64,000 bases of DNA. Origin: Lantana camara (Eukaryota > Streptophyta > Magnoliopsida > Lamiales > Verbenaceae). This document shows positions 24,001 to 34,247 of this stretch, piece after piece (position 1 is the stretch's first letter; each line of letters starts with the position of its first letter). Under the pieces are notes generated by a model. The model did no database searches. It was not told the DNA's origin and worked only from the letters and a program-made list of their open reading frames with translations. The position numbers and the translations under genes are program-made. The stretch covers positions 110,269,501 to 110,333,500 of the forward strand of contig CM074857.1 in NCBI GenBank assembly GCA_037501455.1, given 5' to 3'.

Positions 24001-24927
24001 CATCTGTACATCATTACAGATATGAGTTCCACAACCGGTATCAAGTACCCAAGAACTAGAATTAATAGAAAGATTGACTTCAACGAGAAAGATACCTTTC
24101 TTTAGAGTAGCCTTGTACTCTGGGTAGTTTCTCCTCCAATGTCCCGCTTTGCCACAATGGAAGCAAACATCCTCTTTCTGATCACGCTTCTTCTTTTGGG
24201 CCTTCCCCTTCGAAACGCCACCAGTGGGCCTAAGGGGTTTCTTCTTCTTCTTTTGGGCTTTCTTGCCCTTACCTTTAGAAGGCCCAGAAGAGGAAGATGG
24301 AGCATTAACCATCAAAACCTTATTGTCCTTCTTGATCGTGCTTTCAGCAGTCACAAGCTGACTAATCAGCTCAGCTACAGTAGCACCAGCATGATTCATA
24401 TTGAAGTTAAGGACAAATGGGTTGAATGATGGTGGGAGTGAAGCTAGCAACAAATCCACTGAAAGCTCATCTTTCAGTGGCATGTCCATGGAAGCAAGTT
24501 TCTCAGTAAGGGCGAGAAACTTGAGTCCATATTCATGGACACTTGAACCTTCCCTCATTCTCAAGTGGAACAATTCCTTTGAAGTGTTATACCTTGTAAC
24601 ACGTTCATGAGGGCGGTAAAGTTGCTCTAAGTGGTCGTAAATCTCCCAACCGAATTCCATGGCCTCATGTTGCCTTTGCAAGTCCGGAGATATGTTAGCC
24701 AACATAAGGCAACGGGCTTGGAGATTATCATCCTTCCACTTCTGAATCGCGTCCCGCTCAGCCCGAGTGGGAGCCTCCCCTTCGAGACTAGGCTCCCCTT
24801 CGAAGAGAACATAAGTTCTCTTCTTAGAATCTAAAATGATTTTTAGATTCCTCAGCCAATCAGAATAGTTGGGACCAGTCAACTTGTTTGACTCGAGGAT
24901 CGATACAAGAGGGTTTTTGGTTGCCAT
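21007..24927 (-). CDS. Copia gag-pol polyprotein, uninterrupted, key residues replaced
   Basis: A 1306-residue polyprotein in one frame, the usual length for plant copia elements. The ATG at 24927 gives MATKNPLVSILESNKLTGPNYSD, a typical copia gag start. Order: gag about 1-250 with a lysine-rich stretch 218-250; zinc knuckle 255-268; protease D296-T297-G298; integrase zinc site H430, H435, C461, C464; integrase core D491, D554, E590 (exact D-D35-E spacing); reverse transcriptase about 800-1060 with D893 (QMDVKTAFLNG); RNase H about 1145-1290 with E1192, D1230, D1279. Three hallmark positions are changed: the last knuckle cysteine is Y268 (C-C-H-Y), the RT motif reads YVED at 978-981 where the family has YVDD, and the first RNase H aspartate is K1151 (GYCKASF). 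Sister copy B keeps the cysteine and YVDD. The frame has no stop or frameshift, yet the enzyme may be inactive. The product would act in cytoplasmic particles and the nucleus. Confidence 0.95.
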   Translation of the reverse strand: MATKNPLVSILESNKLTGPNYSDWLRNLKIILDSKKRTYVLFEGEPSLEGEAPTRAERDAIQKWKDDNLQARCLMLANISPDLQRQHEAMEFGWEIYDHLEQLYRPHERVTRYNTSKELFHLRMREGSSVHEYGLKFLALTEKLASMDMPLKDELSVDLLLASLPPSFNPFVLNFNMNHAGATVAELISQLVTAESTIKKDNKVLMVNAPSSSSGPSKGKGKKAQKKKKKPLRPTGGVSKGKAQKKKRDQKEDVCFHCGKAGHWRRNYPEYKATLKKGIFLVEVNLSINSSSWVLDTGCGTHICNDVQMISEVQQLKEGECVLKIGDGSNVEARALGTIRLDLGSFELVLNKVLYVPSIIRNIISVPILDCEGYETYIKNGKYFIKRNNSSVHIGTLSNGLYLTQNINIMNIQRETKRKRYDKVSAPLWHARLGHISKNRISKINTLGSFSENDLKELTSCESCLKGKMSKVPFKGTVEHATEVLDLIHTDVCGPLSVSTRNNHQYFITFIDDFSRYGYVYLMKYKSEAFEKFLEFQEEVENQTGHKIKALRSDRGGEYLSEEFLNHLKDNGIISQWTPPGTPQLNGVSERRNRTLLDMVRSMMSFTDLPPSFWGYALESAAKILNLVPSKSVPKTPYEMWHGKIPSYSYLRIWGCPAYVKRTVGDKLESRSNLCYFVGYPKESIGYYFYDQSEQKVFVSRNATFLEEPFLKEKKGKIIELDEVQSDPTSPTEETSPSDQPQPITNFDTHENPPLRHSERTPRQLERWYGFFHEISQKDNDPLTYKKALSDSDSELWIEAMKSEMDSMNSNQVWTLVDFPDGVKPIGCKLIFKRKLGVDGSITAYKARLVAKGFTQRPGMDFDETFSPVAMQKSIRIMLAIATYYDYEIWQMDVKTAFLNGDIDKDIYMEQPIVFTFSGSEQKVCKLQRSIYGLKQASRNWNIRFDESVKAFGFIQISNESCVYRKELETSVQFLVLYVEDILLIGNSKDDMKVTKLWLSNQFEMKNLGDASYILGIKIYRDRSRRLIGLSQSMYIDKVLKRFNMESAKVKNLPMSVGTCLSKKMCPKSNLEKERMTHTPYASAIGSIMYAMLCTRPDMAYALSVTSRFQSDPGDGHWAAVKNVLKYLKSTKDLFLVYGGQKDLTVEGYCKASFASDLDDFKSMSGYIFCLNGGAVSWKSSKQTTTADSTTEAEYLAANDAAKEGVWIRNFIQELNVVPSMKDPITVFCDNTGAVAQAREPRSHQQTKHIMRKYHLIRDIIKSGDVQIERVTSAENVADPLTKPLSREAFQGHLQKMGLRIALEWL

Positions 24928-25132
24928 TTCAAAACACGTAGAGAATCACAGAATCTACGACCTAAATGGTAAAACAGAGAACTAGTGAGCATGCTGAATT
25001 ATAACGATATACAAAAGATAAGGTCTTTAATCTAATGAAGCTCCCACTGTTTTTCAAAGATCTAGAATTCCCAAAGATCTAAGAGGAACACCTTTCCCAA
25101 TGGGTACTAAGATCCTAGGCATTTTACCTCGA

Positions 25133-25453
25133 ACCCACGACTCGCGGACATTCTAAGTAAAACCCTAGGTAGGTACAACTTACCAATTCTAACACCTTTA
25201 GAACTCTTAGTAATTGTTTTTGCATCATCTATCTTTCAATATGGACCCACGACTCGTGCGACATCCATATTTACTTAGGCGTTAAGCTAGACCCATCAAT
25301 CATAAGACCATGATCGAAACTTAGTTTGAACGACCCACAACTCGCGGACATCGCCCTTGCCAAAATTGACCACGAAATATTGACCATTTAAAATGATCAA
25401 TTAGGTAACTAAGAACTAATAAGCTCCACTAGCTATCCCACGACTCGCGGACA
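25133..25453 (-). repeat. Four-copy CGAGTCGTGGG motif in the A leader
   Basis: Plus-strand starts at about 25133, 25245, 25333 and 25437 (CCCACGACTCGCGGACA or close variants), spaced 112, 88 and 104 bp. The same four copies with nearly the same spacing occur in the leaders of B (about 33492, 33608, 33695, 33801) and C (56034, 56144, 56232, 56335). In B the core is CACGACTCGTG, an 11-bp inverted repeat. Possibly an RNA packaging or dimerisation element; this is inference. Confidence 0.8.
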
Positions 25454-26619
25454 ATAACTAGTTTCACTTACTAAACTTAAAACCTATTGATGGAATGCTA
25501 GGAATTTAATTCAAAATTTGCATCTCGAATTAAATACATATTTGTTCGAAATTAGCTTAATATTTAATGGGAATTTTCAAATCAACCGGAGAGTTGTCCG
25601 GTTCGACCTCACCAATATATATGTTATCCAATTTTATTAGTCTTGATTAATGCAAGTACAGTTAAATGCATTTCAAACAAGCACATAAACAGATAACATG
25701 TCCTAGCATGATACTAACATGTAATGATCATGGGTTCCACCTATCTTATGCATGATATGTGGGAGCCACTCCACAATCATAAGTTCTAACATACATGCCA
25801 CATAAACAGTTTAAATCACATAAGGGAAAGCAGTAACAAAATACGAGCCCCTATCTCTATTACATTTTTACAATTGAGATTCCCCTCCCTAACATTTTGA
25901 GAGGTCTTCACTTATGGCCTCCTTGTTACTTGAATGTGGTCCATCTTACTCCATGGGTGCATTGTCTCCAAAATGAAAATAAAACGTCACCACCTATCTC
26001 TACTCTCAAATTACAATAAAAAGAAAAAGACATAAAATAATAAGGCTCAATCTTCATATTGGCCTTAGACAATTACACGGGGCATACCCCGGCCTCAAAA
26101 CAGTAATATGGAAAGCAACATAATAAATCACATAACAGTACGCACATAAGTGAGGCTCCAACCTCAATTGAAAAACGCAACTATAGGGCTCCAACCCCAA
26201 TTTAAACCATCCATGTGCATAAATTAAAACCATACATAAGTCTAAACCCATGATCACCTAACATGCTTTTGCGAGAATTTAAATTTAGCCAATAAATTAA
26301 AATTCCCGTTTCATGTCCTAATGACTTAAAACACGACTTAGATGCAATTCTTGTTCAAGAGCCTTTTCAATAAAACCCGAAAAACAATAAACCAATAAAA
26401 TTCCAATTAATTTCCAAAAATTAATAATTTTATTCTTTCATTATTTTCAGAAAATAAAGTTCATAATTTTCCCAAAATTCAAAATCGCTTTAATTTCTCA
26501 AAATCCCAATTTAATCAAAATTTTAAAATAATTTTATATTATCAAAACTGATTTTAAAAGATAAAATTAAATCGGGATTTTAAGGACCGAAAACACGAAA
26601 AAACACGAAACACGAAAAC

Positions 26620-26940
26620 GAGCCCGAAAACGGCCCAGCCGCGCAAGGCACCGCCGCGCAGCAGCGCGAGCGTACGCGCGCCAGCATTGCGCACAGCGCG
26701 CGGTAGTTGCCTCTCGCGTGCGCACACTGGGCGTGCATCATGCGCGCACCGCGCGCAGCAGTGCCCGCCGCGACTAGGTGGGCTGTGGAGGCGTCCCGCG
26801 CGGTTGCGGGACGGACTGGCTAGGCGCGCCCGGGATGGCTCCTGTACGGTTGCGGGAGGGGCTGGGCGACGTGCGCGTGCGGGCCTGGGTCGTGCTACGA
26901 ATTGGCACGTCCCAATCCCGTGCGTTTGTTTCGCGTCTCG
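26620..26940. other. GC/CpG-rich island in the leader of element A
   Basis: About 320 bp dominated by GCGC/CGCG strings ('cgcgagcgtacgcgcgcc', 'gcgcaccgcgcgcagcag') inside AT-rich surroundings. CGGTTGCGGGA occurs twice, about 40 bp apart. A 137-codon frame on the sense strand (26967-26554) crosses it but has no recognisable domain. Confidence 0.7.
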
Positions 26941-27184
26941 TTTCGTGTCTAGGTTTCTCAAAACCAATTCAATCCAAAATTAAAAAATTCGATTTAGATA
27001 AATTTCAACTAAAACGATTTTTAAAAACCACGATTTAAGAAAACAGTTTTAGAAATTCAGGAAAAATTACAGTTTCGTATTTCAGGCTTTCTAAAAGAAC
27101 TCAAGGATACTCAATTCGCATCTAAGCCTAAGAATTTCTACCAAATTCAGAATAATTGAGACGAACCAGAAACACGAATAACGA

Positions 27185-27200
27185 GGTGGCTCTGATACCA
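27185..27200 (-). promoter_or_regulatory. Primer-binding site of element A (initiator Met tRNA)
   Basis: Minus strand TGGTATCAGAGCCACC, two bases from the 5' LTR end. TGGTATCAGAGC is complementary to the 3' end of plant initiator tRNA-Met. Confidence 0.95.
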
Positions 27201-27570
27201 CTTGTTGGAAAACACGAATCAGAAAACAACGGAAATTAAAAAAAATTTCCAACAAAAGGACTTTGGACTCGCAATCGTGTATCCAAATTCGTAGAGATAA
27301 GAAACTTACTTTTCTTTTATTCTTTCTTGAAACGTTTCAAGCCACCCAAGAACGTCTTCTCGCCGCTTGATCCCCTCTCCTTGGTAAAGCTCGAATCTTC
27401 AAACTTCTAACTTGAAGCTCTCTAGAGATAGTCCACCAACTTGACTACAATCTAACTAGTAAGGATGCTAGTTCTCTAGTTAGTGTTTAGGCTTAACCTA
27501 GGGTTTCGTTTATCTTGGAGAAAGGATGGTGTTCAACACATGAACCAAAAGAATTGCCAATTAGCTCTAA

Positions 27571-27596
27571 GGGGAGCTCGAGCTCCCCTATTTATA
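27571..27596 (-). promoter_or_regulatory. TATA box abutting an 18-bp perfect palindrome
   Basis: On the minus strand a TATAAATAG box (27596-27588) runs directly into the perfect palindrome GGGGAGCTCGAGCTCCCC (27588-27571). The usual TATA-to-start distance would put the transcript's 5' end in or just after the palindrome. Confidence 0.7.
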
Positions 27597-27909
27597 ATAA
27601 GGGAGGACCGAAAATCCTAGTCCTTTATGGGCTAGGGTTTTGGTCTCTCTCTCTCCTATTACTTGATCATCAAGTAATTTTGACTTTGACTTTGAATTCA
27701 AATTCAAATCAACTTTCAAGAGAGCTAAAAATATCCAAACTATTTTTGGATAATTTTATACTTTATTTATTTAAAATAAATAACTTATTTTATCTAATTA
27801 ATTAACTAGATTATTTTTCTCCAAAATAAGACTTTCTTTTTAATTCAAAATTAAACCAAAGTCTATTAAATAATTAACAACTTAATTATTTAATATCCAA
27901 TTAAATAGT

Positions 27910-27978
27910 CACGTGTGGCACACGTGTCATAATGACACGTGTCCAGTCACGTGACCCACACGTGTGATTTCACACGTG
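27910..27978. promoter_or_regulatory. Array of six G-boxes (CACGTG) in the A LTR
   Basis: CACGTG at 27910, 27921, 27936, 27948, 27959 and 27973, start-to-start spacing 11, 15, 12, 11 and 14 bp. It lies about 300 bp upstream of the TATA box in the sense direction. G-boxes bind plant bZIP and bHLH factors, and ACGTGGC/ACGTGTC contexts are abscisic-acid response elements. The array is conserved in the 3' LTR (19774-19842) and weaker in B (about 18019-18112) and C (about 51435-51460). Confidence 0.8.
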
Positions 27979-29126
27979 TGGAACCCTCTAGGCCCGATTA
28001 ACTCGTTTAATCATTTTAAAGCCTCAACTCATGTAACCAAGTTGTTGTGTGTGACCCTCTAGGTTCTCAATTCAATTAGCAGTGACCCTAATTAATTAAT
28101 TCACTAATTAATTAATCAGTCCACAGATTAAACGACCATAGTCTAGCAACAGGTGTTTAACCCCTAGCTGAATTGGAATGTTCGGATTCGACAGAACCTT
28201 TAAGTCATTGATTCATGTGAGATACAATCCTCCTACTTACTATCTCTCAACCAAGATCTAGGGTAAGGGAATAATCAGAACCCTAATAATCCGGTCTTAA
28301 AGCTAAGTGTATTTCATATCCATTTGATCTCAATCCAAGAAACCCTTTTCTTGATGTCTTGATCTACTGCCTTGGCCAAGGACTCCATATGGCATATGAA
28401 TGACTTACACAATAAGAGATCACCTTACAAATGCAAGTGTAGGTCCTTTCTTGATTCTCATTCACTTTCATGAATCACTTGTGTAGCCCCATCATAAGCC
28501 TTGAATCAGTTGTCTAAGGCGACACCCTTTAAAGCTTATACCTAAGACTACAGAGTTAACTCATAAAGTGACAAGGAACCTCAAGTCTAAGGATCAATTA
28601 ATCACATCAATGACTCGTGAGATATTTCCTAATCTGGAAGTTTCCATTTCCTGAAATAGAAGCTTCCTTTCCCATTTAGGAATGTTCTCACAAGGGGCAC
28701 CTCAGTGAACTCACTTATTAAAGTAAGCACCCTCATGTATCACGCACGTATCAACTATACACTTTGCACCTCCATGAAACAAGGTGGTCCTTCTTAAGGG
28801 CGTGATCCCACAAGCAAGCCTTAGAGGAGTCAGGTTGACACTCCCACTGTCTGTAGGACTCATCGACTTGGAGTATTTTACTAATCATGACTTATGTGAT
28901 ATAGGGCTCGTTTCATGAACCATTTCACCTAAATGGTAGAGTCCTAAAGTCATCAGGATTAGGGGAGTTCTCATACATGCACAGCTAAAGTAAACGCATA
29001 CCAAACAAGAGCATATAAAGAAGTGTTGCCTCAATACGTTATTTCATTCAAAGATTATCTGTGATTACAATAAGGAAAAGCACAAAGCGGATATACAATC
29101 GGCTTTCTAGGGCACTATTCCTAACA

Positions 29127-29367
29127 CTATGGAGTTAAGAACTTGTTTCATGTGTCATTCTCATAAGGACAAAGTTCTTAATGGCCTCATCGGATTAGGG
29201 GAATTCAAACCATGCAAAATACCGTTAAACCAAACAGATATAAATAAACGCATAAAGAAGTGATTGCCTATGAACAAAATCATTTCGTTTATTATTCAAA
29301 GACTATTTGTGATTTTACAAGGAAATAGTAAAGCAATAAACCCGCTTTAAGGGCACTATTCCCAACA
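29127..29367 (-). repeat. 3' LTR of copia element B, part 2
   Basis: Resumes the LTR split by A: 'ttgtttcatgtgtcattctc' aligns with 'tttgtttcatgtgtcattcac' in the C LTR (52377-52398). It ends 'gggcactattcccaaca', followed by the polypurine tract 'agctcccacttgccc'. Confidence 0.85.
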
Positions 29368-29440
29368 AGCTCCCACTTGCCCGTCAAAGCCACTCAGGTG
29401 CTATCCTAGGTACCATCTTCTGAGGATGTCTTTCGAAAGC

Positions 29441-32400
29441 CTACTGACTAAGAGCTTTAGTTAGTGGATATGCCATGTTCTCTGTTGATGTGACCCTTTC
29501 AATTTGCACATCCCCTGTTTTAATTATATTACGAATTAGGTGATACTTTCTCAAAATGTGTTTGGTCCTTTGGTGAGATTTTAGTTCTCTCGCTTGAGCA
29601 ACCGCCCTTATATTGTCGTAGAACACTTTGATGGGGTCTTTAATGTTAGGAACTACACCCAACTCGTGGATGAAGTTTCTTATCCAAACACCTTCCTTAG
29701 CAGTATCGTTTGCAGCTAAGTATTCAACATCAATGGTCAAATATGTATTGGTCGCTTGGTTGGAACTTTTCCAACTCACTGCTCCTCCATTTAGGCGAAT
29801 ATGTATCCTGACATGGATTTAAAGTCATCCATGTCCGATGCAAAGCTTGCATGACAGTATCCTCTAATGACACGATCTTGCTGGCCTACGTAAACCAAGA
29901 ACAAATACTTAGTTCTTCTCAAGTACTTGAGGATGTTCTTTACAGCAGTCCAGTGACCTTCACTAGGGTCAGATTGGAATCGGCTTGTCACGCTGAGTGC
30001 ATAAGGCACATCCAGTCGAGTATATATCATTACATACATTATGCTTCCTATTGCTGATGCATAAGAAATTTTGGACATCCTGGACTTTTCAAGTTCAGTC
30101 TTGGGACACAGCTTCTTTGAAAGAACTATTCCCTGGCCCATTGGAACTTTACCATGTTTGGAATCTTCCATACTAAATCTGTTTACTATTTAGTCTATGT
30201 ATACCAAATGCGATAATCCAATCAATCTTTTAGATTTATCCCGATAGATCTTTATACCAAGAATGTAGGATGCATCACCAAGATCCTTCATCTCAAATTG
30301 GTTCGATAACTAATATTTTGTTACTTTCGTATCATCCTTCGCATTCCTAATGAGGAGGATATCATCTACATAAAGTATCAAAAAATTAAACCGAGGTTTT
30401 CGATTCTTTCTTGTACACGCAGGACACATTCAGATTTTGAATAAAATCAAACGATTTGACTGCTTTATCAAACCGAATATTCTAATTCCTAGAAGCTTGT
30501 TTCAATCCATAGACTGATCTGTGGAGCTTACAAACCTTTTGTTCGCTCCCACTGAATGTGAAACCCATGGGTTGCTCCATGTAAATGTCTTTGTCAATGT
30601 CTCCATTGAGAAAGGCGGTTTTCACATCCGTTTGCCATATCTCATTGTCATAATATGTTGCTATGGTAAGCATGATTCGAATGGATTTGTACATTACAAC
30701 CGGCGAGAAGGTTTCATCAAAGTCTACACCTGGTCTTTGAGTGAAACCCTTAGCAACTAATCTTGCTTTATAAGCTACCACGCTTCCATCTTCTCCTAGC
30801 TTGCGCTTATATATCCATTTGCACCCTATGGGCCTGATCCCATCAGATGGATCAACCAAGATCCAAACTTGATTAGAGCACACTGAATTCATTTCGGATT
30901 TCATTGCTTATTTCCACTGTTCAGAGTCCGAATCTAACAGTGCCTCCTCATAAGTTAATGGATCATTATCCATTTGAGATATTTGGTGGAGAAAACCATA
31001 CCATCTCTCTGGTTGTCTAGGAATACGTTCAGAACGTCTTATTTGAGGAGAGTTTATGCATGTATCACTCTCTTGGATTGGCTGAGGGACGTTTTGCTCT
31101 AAGCTAGGCGTGGGGCCTTGGTCTCGAACTTCTTCGAGTTCTGCGATCTTGCCTTTCTTTTCTCTAAGGAATGAGTCCTCAACAAAAGTAGTGTTTCTTG
31201 ACACAAAAATCTTTTCTTCAAGAGGATTGTAGAAATAATATCCTATTGACTCCTTTTGATATCCTACGAAGTTGCACAAGCTTGATCTAGCTTCAAGGTT
31301 ATCTCCCTCTGTCCTCTTCACATAAGAAGGACAACCCTAAATTCTCAAGTAAGAATAATTAGGGGATTTTGCCAAACCACATTTTGAATGGGGTTTTGGG
31401 TACAGATTTAGGGGGAACAAGATTCAGAATCTTAACTACTGATTCTAGAGCATAACCCCAGAATGAAGGTAGAAATTCAGTGAAGCTCATCATGGAACGA
31501 ACCATATCAAGTAAGGTTCTGTTCCTTCTCTCAGAAACTCCATTTAATTGAGGAGTTCTCGAAGGAGTCCACTGAAAAATAATTCCATTATCTCTGAGAT
31601 GACCAAGAAATTCGTCACTTGGATACTTGCCACTTTGATCAGATCGAAGTGTCTTTATCTTATGACCGGTTTGGTTCTCAACCTCCTTTTGAAATTCTAA
31701 GAATTTGTCAAAGGCTTTGAATTTATACTTCATTAAGTAAACATAACCAAAACGACTAAAGTCGTCTATGAGGATTATGAAATACTGATGAGTATTTCTC
31801 GTACTTACACTAAGTGGTCCACAAACATCCGTATGGATTAAATCCAATACTTTAGTGGCACATTCCACTTTACCATTAAAGGGAGTTTTGGTCATTTTTC
31901 CTTTAAGACCTGATTCACAATAAGTTAACTCTTTAAGTTCATTAGCATAGAATGACCCTAAATTAGTTAACTTAGCAATCCTATCTTTAGAAATATGCCC
32001 TAAACGTACATGTTATAAAGAAGCCGAGATCTTGTCTTCTCTTTTGCATTTGTTTATTTGTTGTATATTCAAAATATTAGTGTCTTTGGTTGTGTAAAGT
32101 CCATTAGATAATGTACCAAGTAGAACAGAAGTTTTATTATTCTTAAGAAAGAAATTTCCCATTCATAGAAAAGGTTTCAAATCCCTCACAATCAAGTATT
32201 GGAATAAAAATAATATTACGAATAGTAGAAGATACATAAAGGACTTTGTTCAAAACCAAAATGAAGACACCTAAATCTAATCTACACGTCCCAATGGCTC
32301 GAGCTTGAACATTTGATCCATCTCCAACCTTCAAGATGCATTCTCCTTCTTCAAGCTGCCGAATCTCACTTAGCGTCTCCACATCAATACAGATATGAGC

Positions 32401-33285
32401 TCCACAGCCGGTATCAAGTACCCAAGAATTAGAATCAATAGATAGATTTACTTTAACAATAAACACACCTTTCTTTAGAGTATCCTTGTACTCTTGGCAG
32501 TTCCTCTTCCAATGCCCTTTCTTGGCACAATGGTGGCAGGCGTCCTCTCTCTGATCTCTTTTCTTCTTGGCCTTTTTCTTTTTAACCTCTCCTTCGGGTT
32601 TAAGAGATCCCTTCTTCTTGGGAACTTTTTTCCTTTTGCCTTTAGAAGACATAGAAGAGTAAGTAACTATCATTACTTTGTTATCCCTTTTAATCGTGTG
32701 TTCAGCAGTCACAAGTTAACTAATCAGCTCAGCGACAGTAGCATGAGTATGACTCATGTTGAAGTTTAGCACGAAAGGGTTGAATAATGGTGGAAGCGAT
32801 GCGACCAAGAAGTCCACAACGAATTCTTTACTCAGTGGCATGTCTATTAAGGTCAATTTCTAATTCAAAGCAAGAAACTTGAGACCATGTTCATGGAAAC
32901 TTGTACCTTCTTTCATTCCAATATGAAAGAGCTCCCTAGAGGTGTTGTACCTTAAAACACACTCTTTAGGGTGGTACAATTGCTCAAGGTGGTCATAAAT
33001 CTCCCAAGCGTTTTACATTGACTCGTGTTGCCTTTGCATATCCGGAGACATGTTGGCCAACATGAGGCAAAGAGCTTGAAGATTATCTTTATTCCACTTC
33101 GTAATCGCCTCTCTTTTGGCCCGAGTTGGAGCCTCGCCTTCAGCGACAAGCTCCGCCTCGAAGAGAACATATCTTCTCTTCTCGTAATCTAAAACTATCT
33201 TTGGATTCCGAAGCCAATCAGAGTAATTGGGCCCCGTTAACTTGTTTAATTCGAGGATGGATACTAGAGAGTTTTTAGTTGCCAT
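29441..33285 (-). pseudogene. Copia gag-pol of element B, broken
   Basis: A relative of the A polyprotein broken by stops and frameshifts. The gag start at 33285 matches A (MATKNSLVSILELNKLTG) and stops after QRQHESM. Later pieces: gag end with an intact zinc knuckle (CHHCAKKGHWKRNC) and protease DTGCGAHIC (32712-32143); integrase core with both aspartates and QLNGVSERRN (31895-31359); linker (31321-30908); RT with QTDVKTAFLNG (30904-30482); a canonical YVDD coding stretch at about 30361-30372 outside the open frames; RNase H (30171-29441), with H at the first acidic position (GYCHASF) but the TTxEAEY-region acid also altered (TIDVEYLA). B is older than A, which sits in its LTR. Not functional. 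Confidence 0.93.
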
Positions 33286-33844
33286 TTCAATTCTAAAGAA
33301 TCACAGAACTACAACCAAAATGAAAAACAGAGAAATCATGATCATGCTGAATAATAACGATTATACATATTAGAAAGGTCTATAGAAATATGTTGTCCCA
33401 CTATTTTTAAAAGGTCTATCAATCCCAAACAACCTTAGAAGAAACTTATTTTCTCAATGGGAACTAGGATGCCAAGCATTCTTAGTTTTGAACCCACGAC
33501 TCGTGAGATATCCAAAGGTCTAAGAATCTTTAGGTAGGTACAAATTGCCAATTCCATCTCTATGGAATTCCTAGTAATGTTTTTGCATCACTGATCTTTC
33601 AATCATGGACCCATGAGTCGTGAGACATTCATATCTACTTCAGTGTTGAGCAGAACCCATCAATCATAAGATTTCAATCAAACTTAGTTTGGATCGACCC
33701 ACGACTCGTGAGACATCACCCATTCTAAAATAGCCAAGAAATATCAATCACTTAAGTGATCAATCGATAAACTAAGATTTAATAGGCTGCACTAAACCCC
33801 ACGACTAGTGAGACATCAATTAGCTTACCTAATCAGTCCTAAAT
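33286..33844 (-). other. Leader fragment of element B, cut by element D
   Basis: Aligns with the leader of A, including four copies of the GAGTCGTGGG motif, here of the palindromic CACGACTCGTG form. It stops at 33844, where the D LTR begins; the rest of the leader and the 5' LTR of B are not in this window. Confidence 0.75.
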
Positions 33845-34247
33845 TATGACGCCCCGTCTCTTTGGCAATCCAGGTACGATGTCACGAGAGAGTTTAATTC
33901 CGTATTCTGTGAATTATATGCCCTCGCATGCCTTGAATGTCATTTTGTAATTTAAATTTCGAGTTATAATGCATTAGAATTTAATTAATCATGTTTGCGA
34001 TCGAATGCCCAATATTTGAAAGTTAGGGACCTAATTATAATTAGGGTGTTTTGGGCCATTCGTGGCTATCTTGAACTCGAGAATTTGGATTCAAATTCCA
34101 ACCTTCTCATTGAGAGTTTTCGATGATTTGGATTCAATGGATTAACCTTTTATTTTTCTAAAGCCATTAGATTGCCCTACCGTTTTAAAATCCGATCCGA
34201 ACGGACCGGATACCATTGACCCTACCCATTTGCCCGACCCAATCCAA

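Larger units (their letters stand above)
24928..27184 (-). other. Leader (5' untranslated region) of element A
   Basis: A long untranslated leader of about 2.26 kb lies between primer site and gag. It holds four evenly placed copies of a TGTCCGCGAGTCGTGGGT motif (25133-25453) and, nearer the primer site, a strongly GC/CpG-rich island (about 26620-26940). Short ORFs within it look incidental. Confidence 0.8.
19049..29126 (-). mobile_element. Complete Ty1/copia retrotransposon A
   Basis: All parts are present on the minus strand: 5' LTR 27203-29126, Met-tRNA primer site 27185-27200, a leader of over 2 kb, one gag-pol frame 24927-21007, polypurine tract 20991-21002 and 3' LTR 19049-20990. The two LTRs are nearly identical over most of their length, so the insertion is young. 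Flanks ATATG (19044-19048) and CTATG (29127-29131) are a target-site duplication with one mismatch. It lies inside the 3' LTR of element B, whose halves join cleanly when A is removed. Confidence 0.95.
27203..29126 (-). repeat. 5' LTR of element A
   Basis: Minus strand TGTTAGGAATAGTGCCC...TTTCCAACA, 1924 bp, followed by the primer site. It drives transcription of A and holds the promoter features listed separately. Confidence 0.95.

Noticed and set aside
26554..26967. A 137-codon sense-strand frame in the leader of copia A, arginine- and alanine-rich
   Set aside because: It coincides with the GC-rich island, where stop codons are rare by composition; overlapping frames exist on the other strand and no domain is recognisable.
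27185..27200. tRNA-like sequence GGTGGCTCTGATACCA
   Set aside because: It is the tRNA-complementary primer-binding site of an LTR element, not a tRNA gene; no cloverleaf surrounds it. The same applies to the Asp-tRNA matches at 40842 and 58793.
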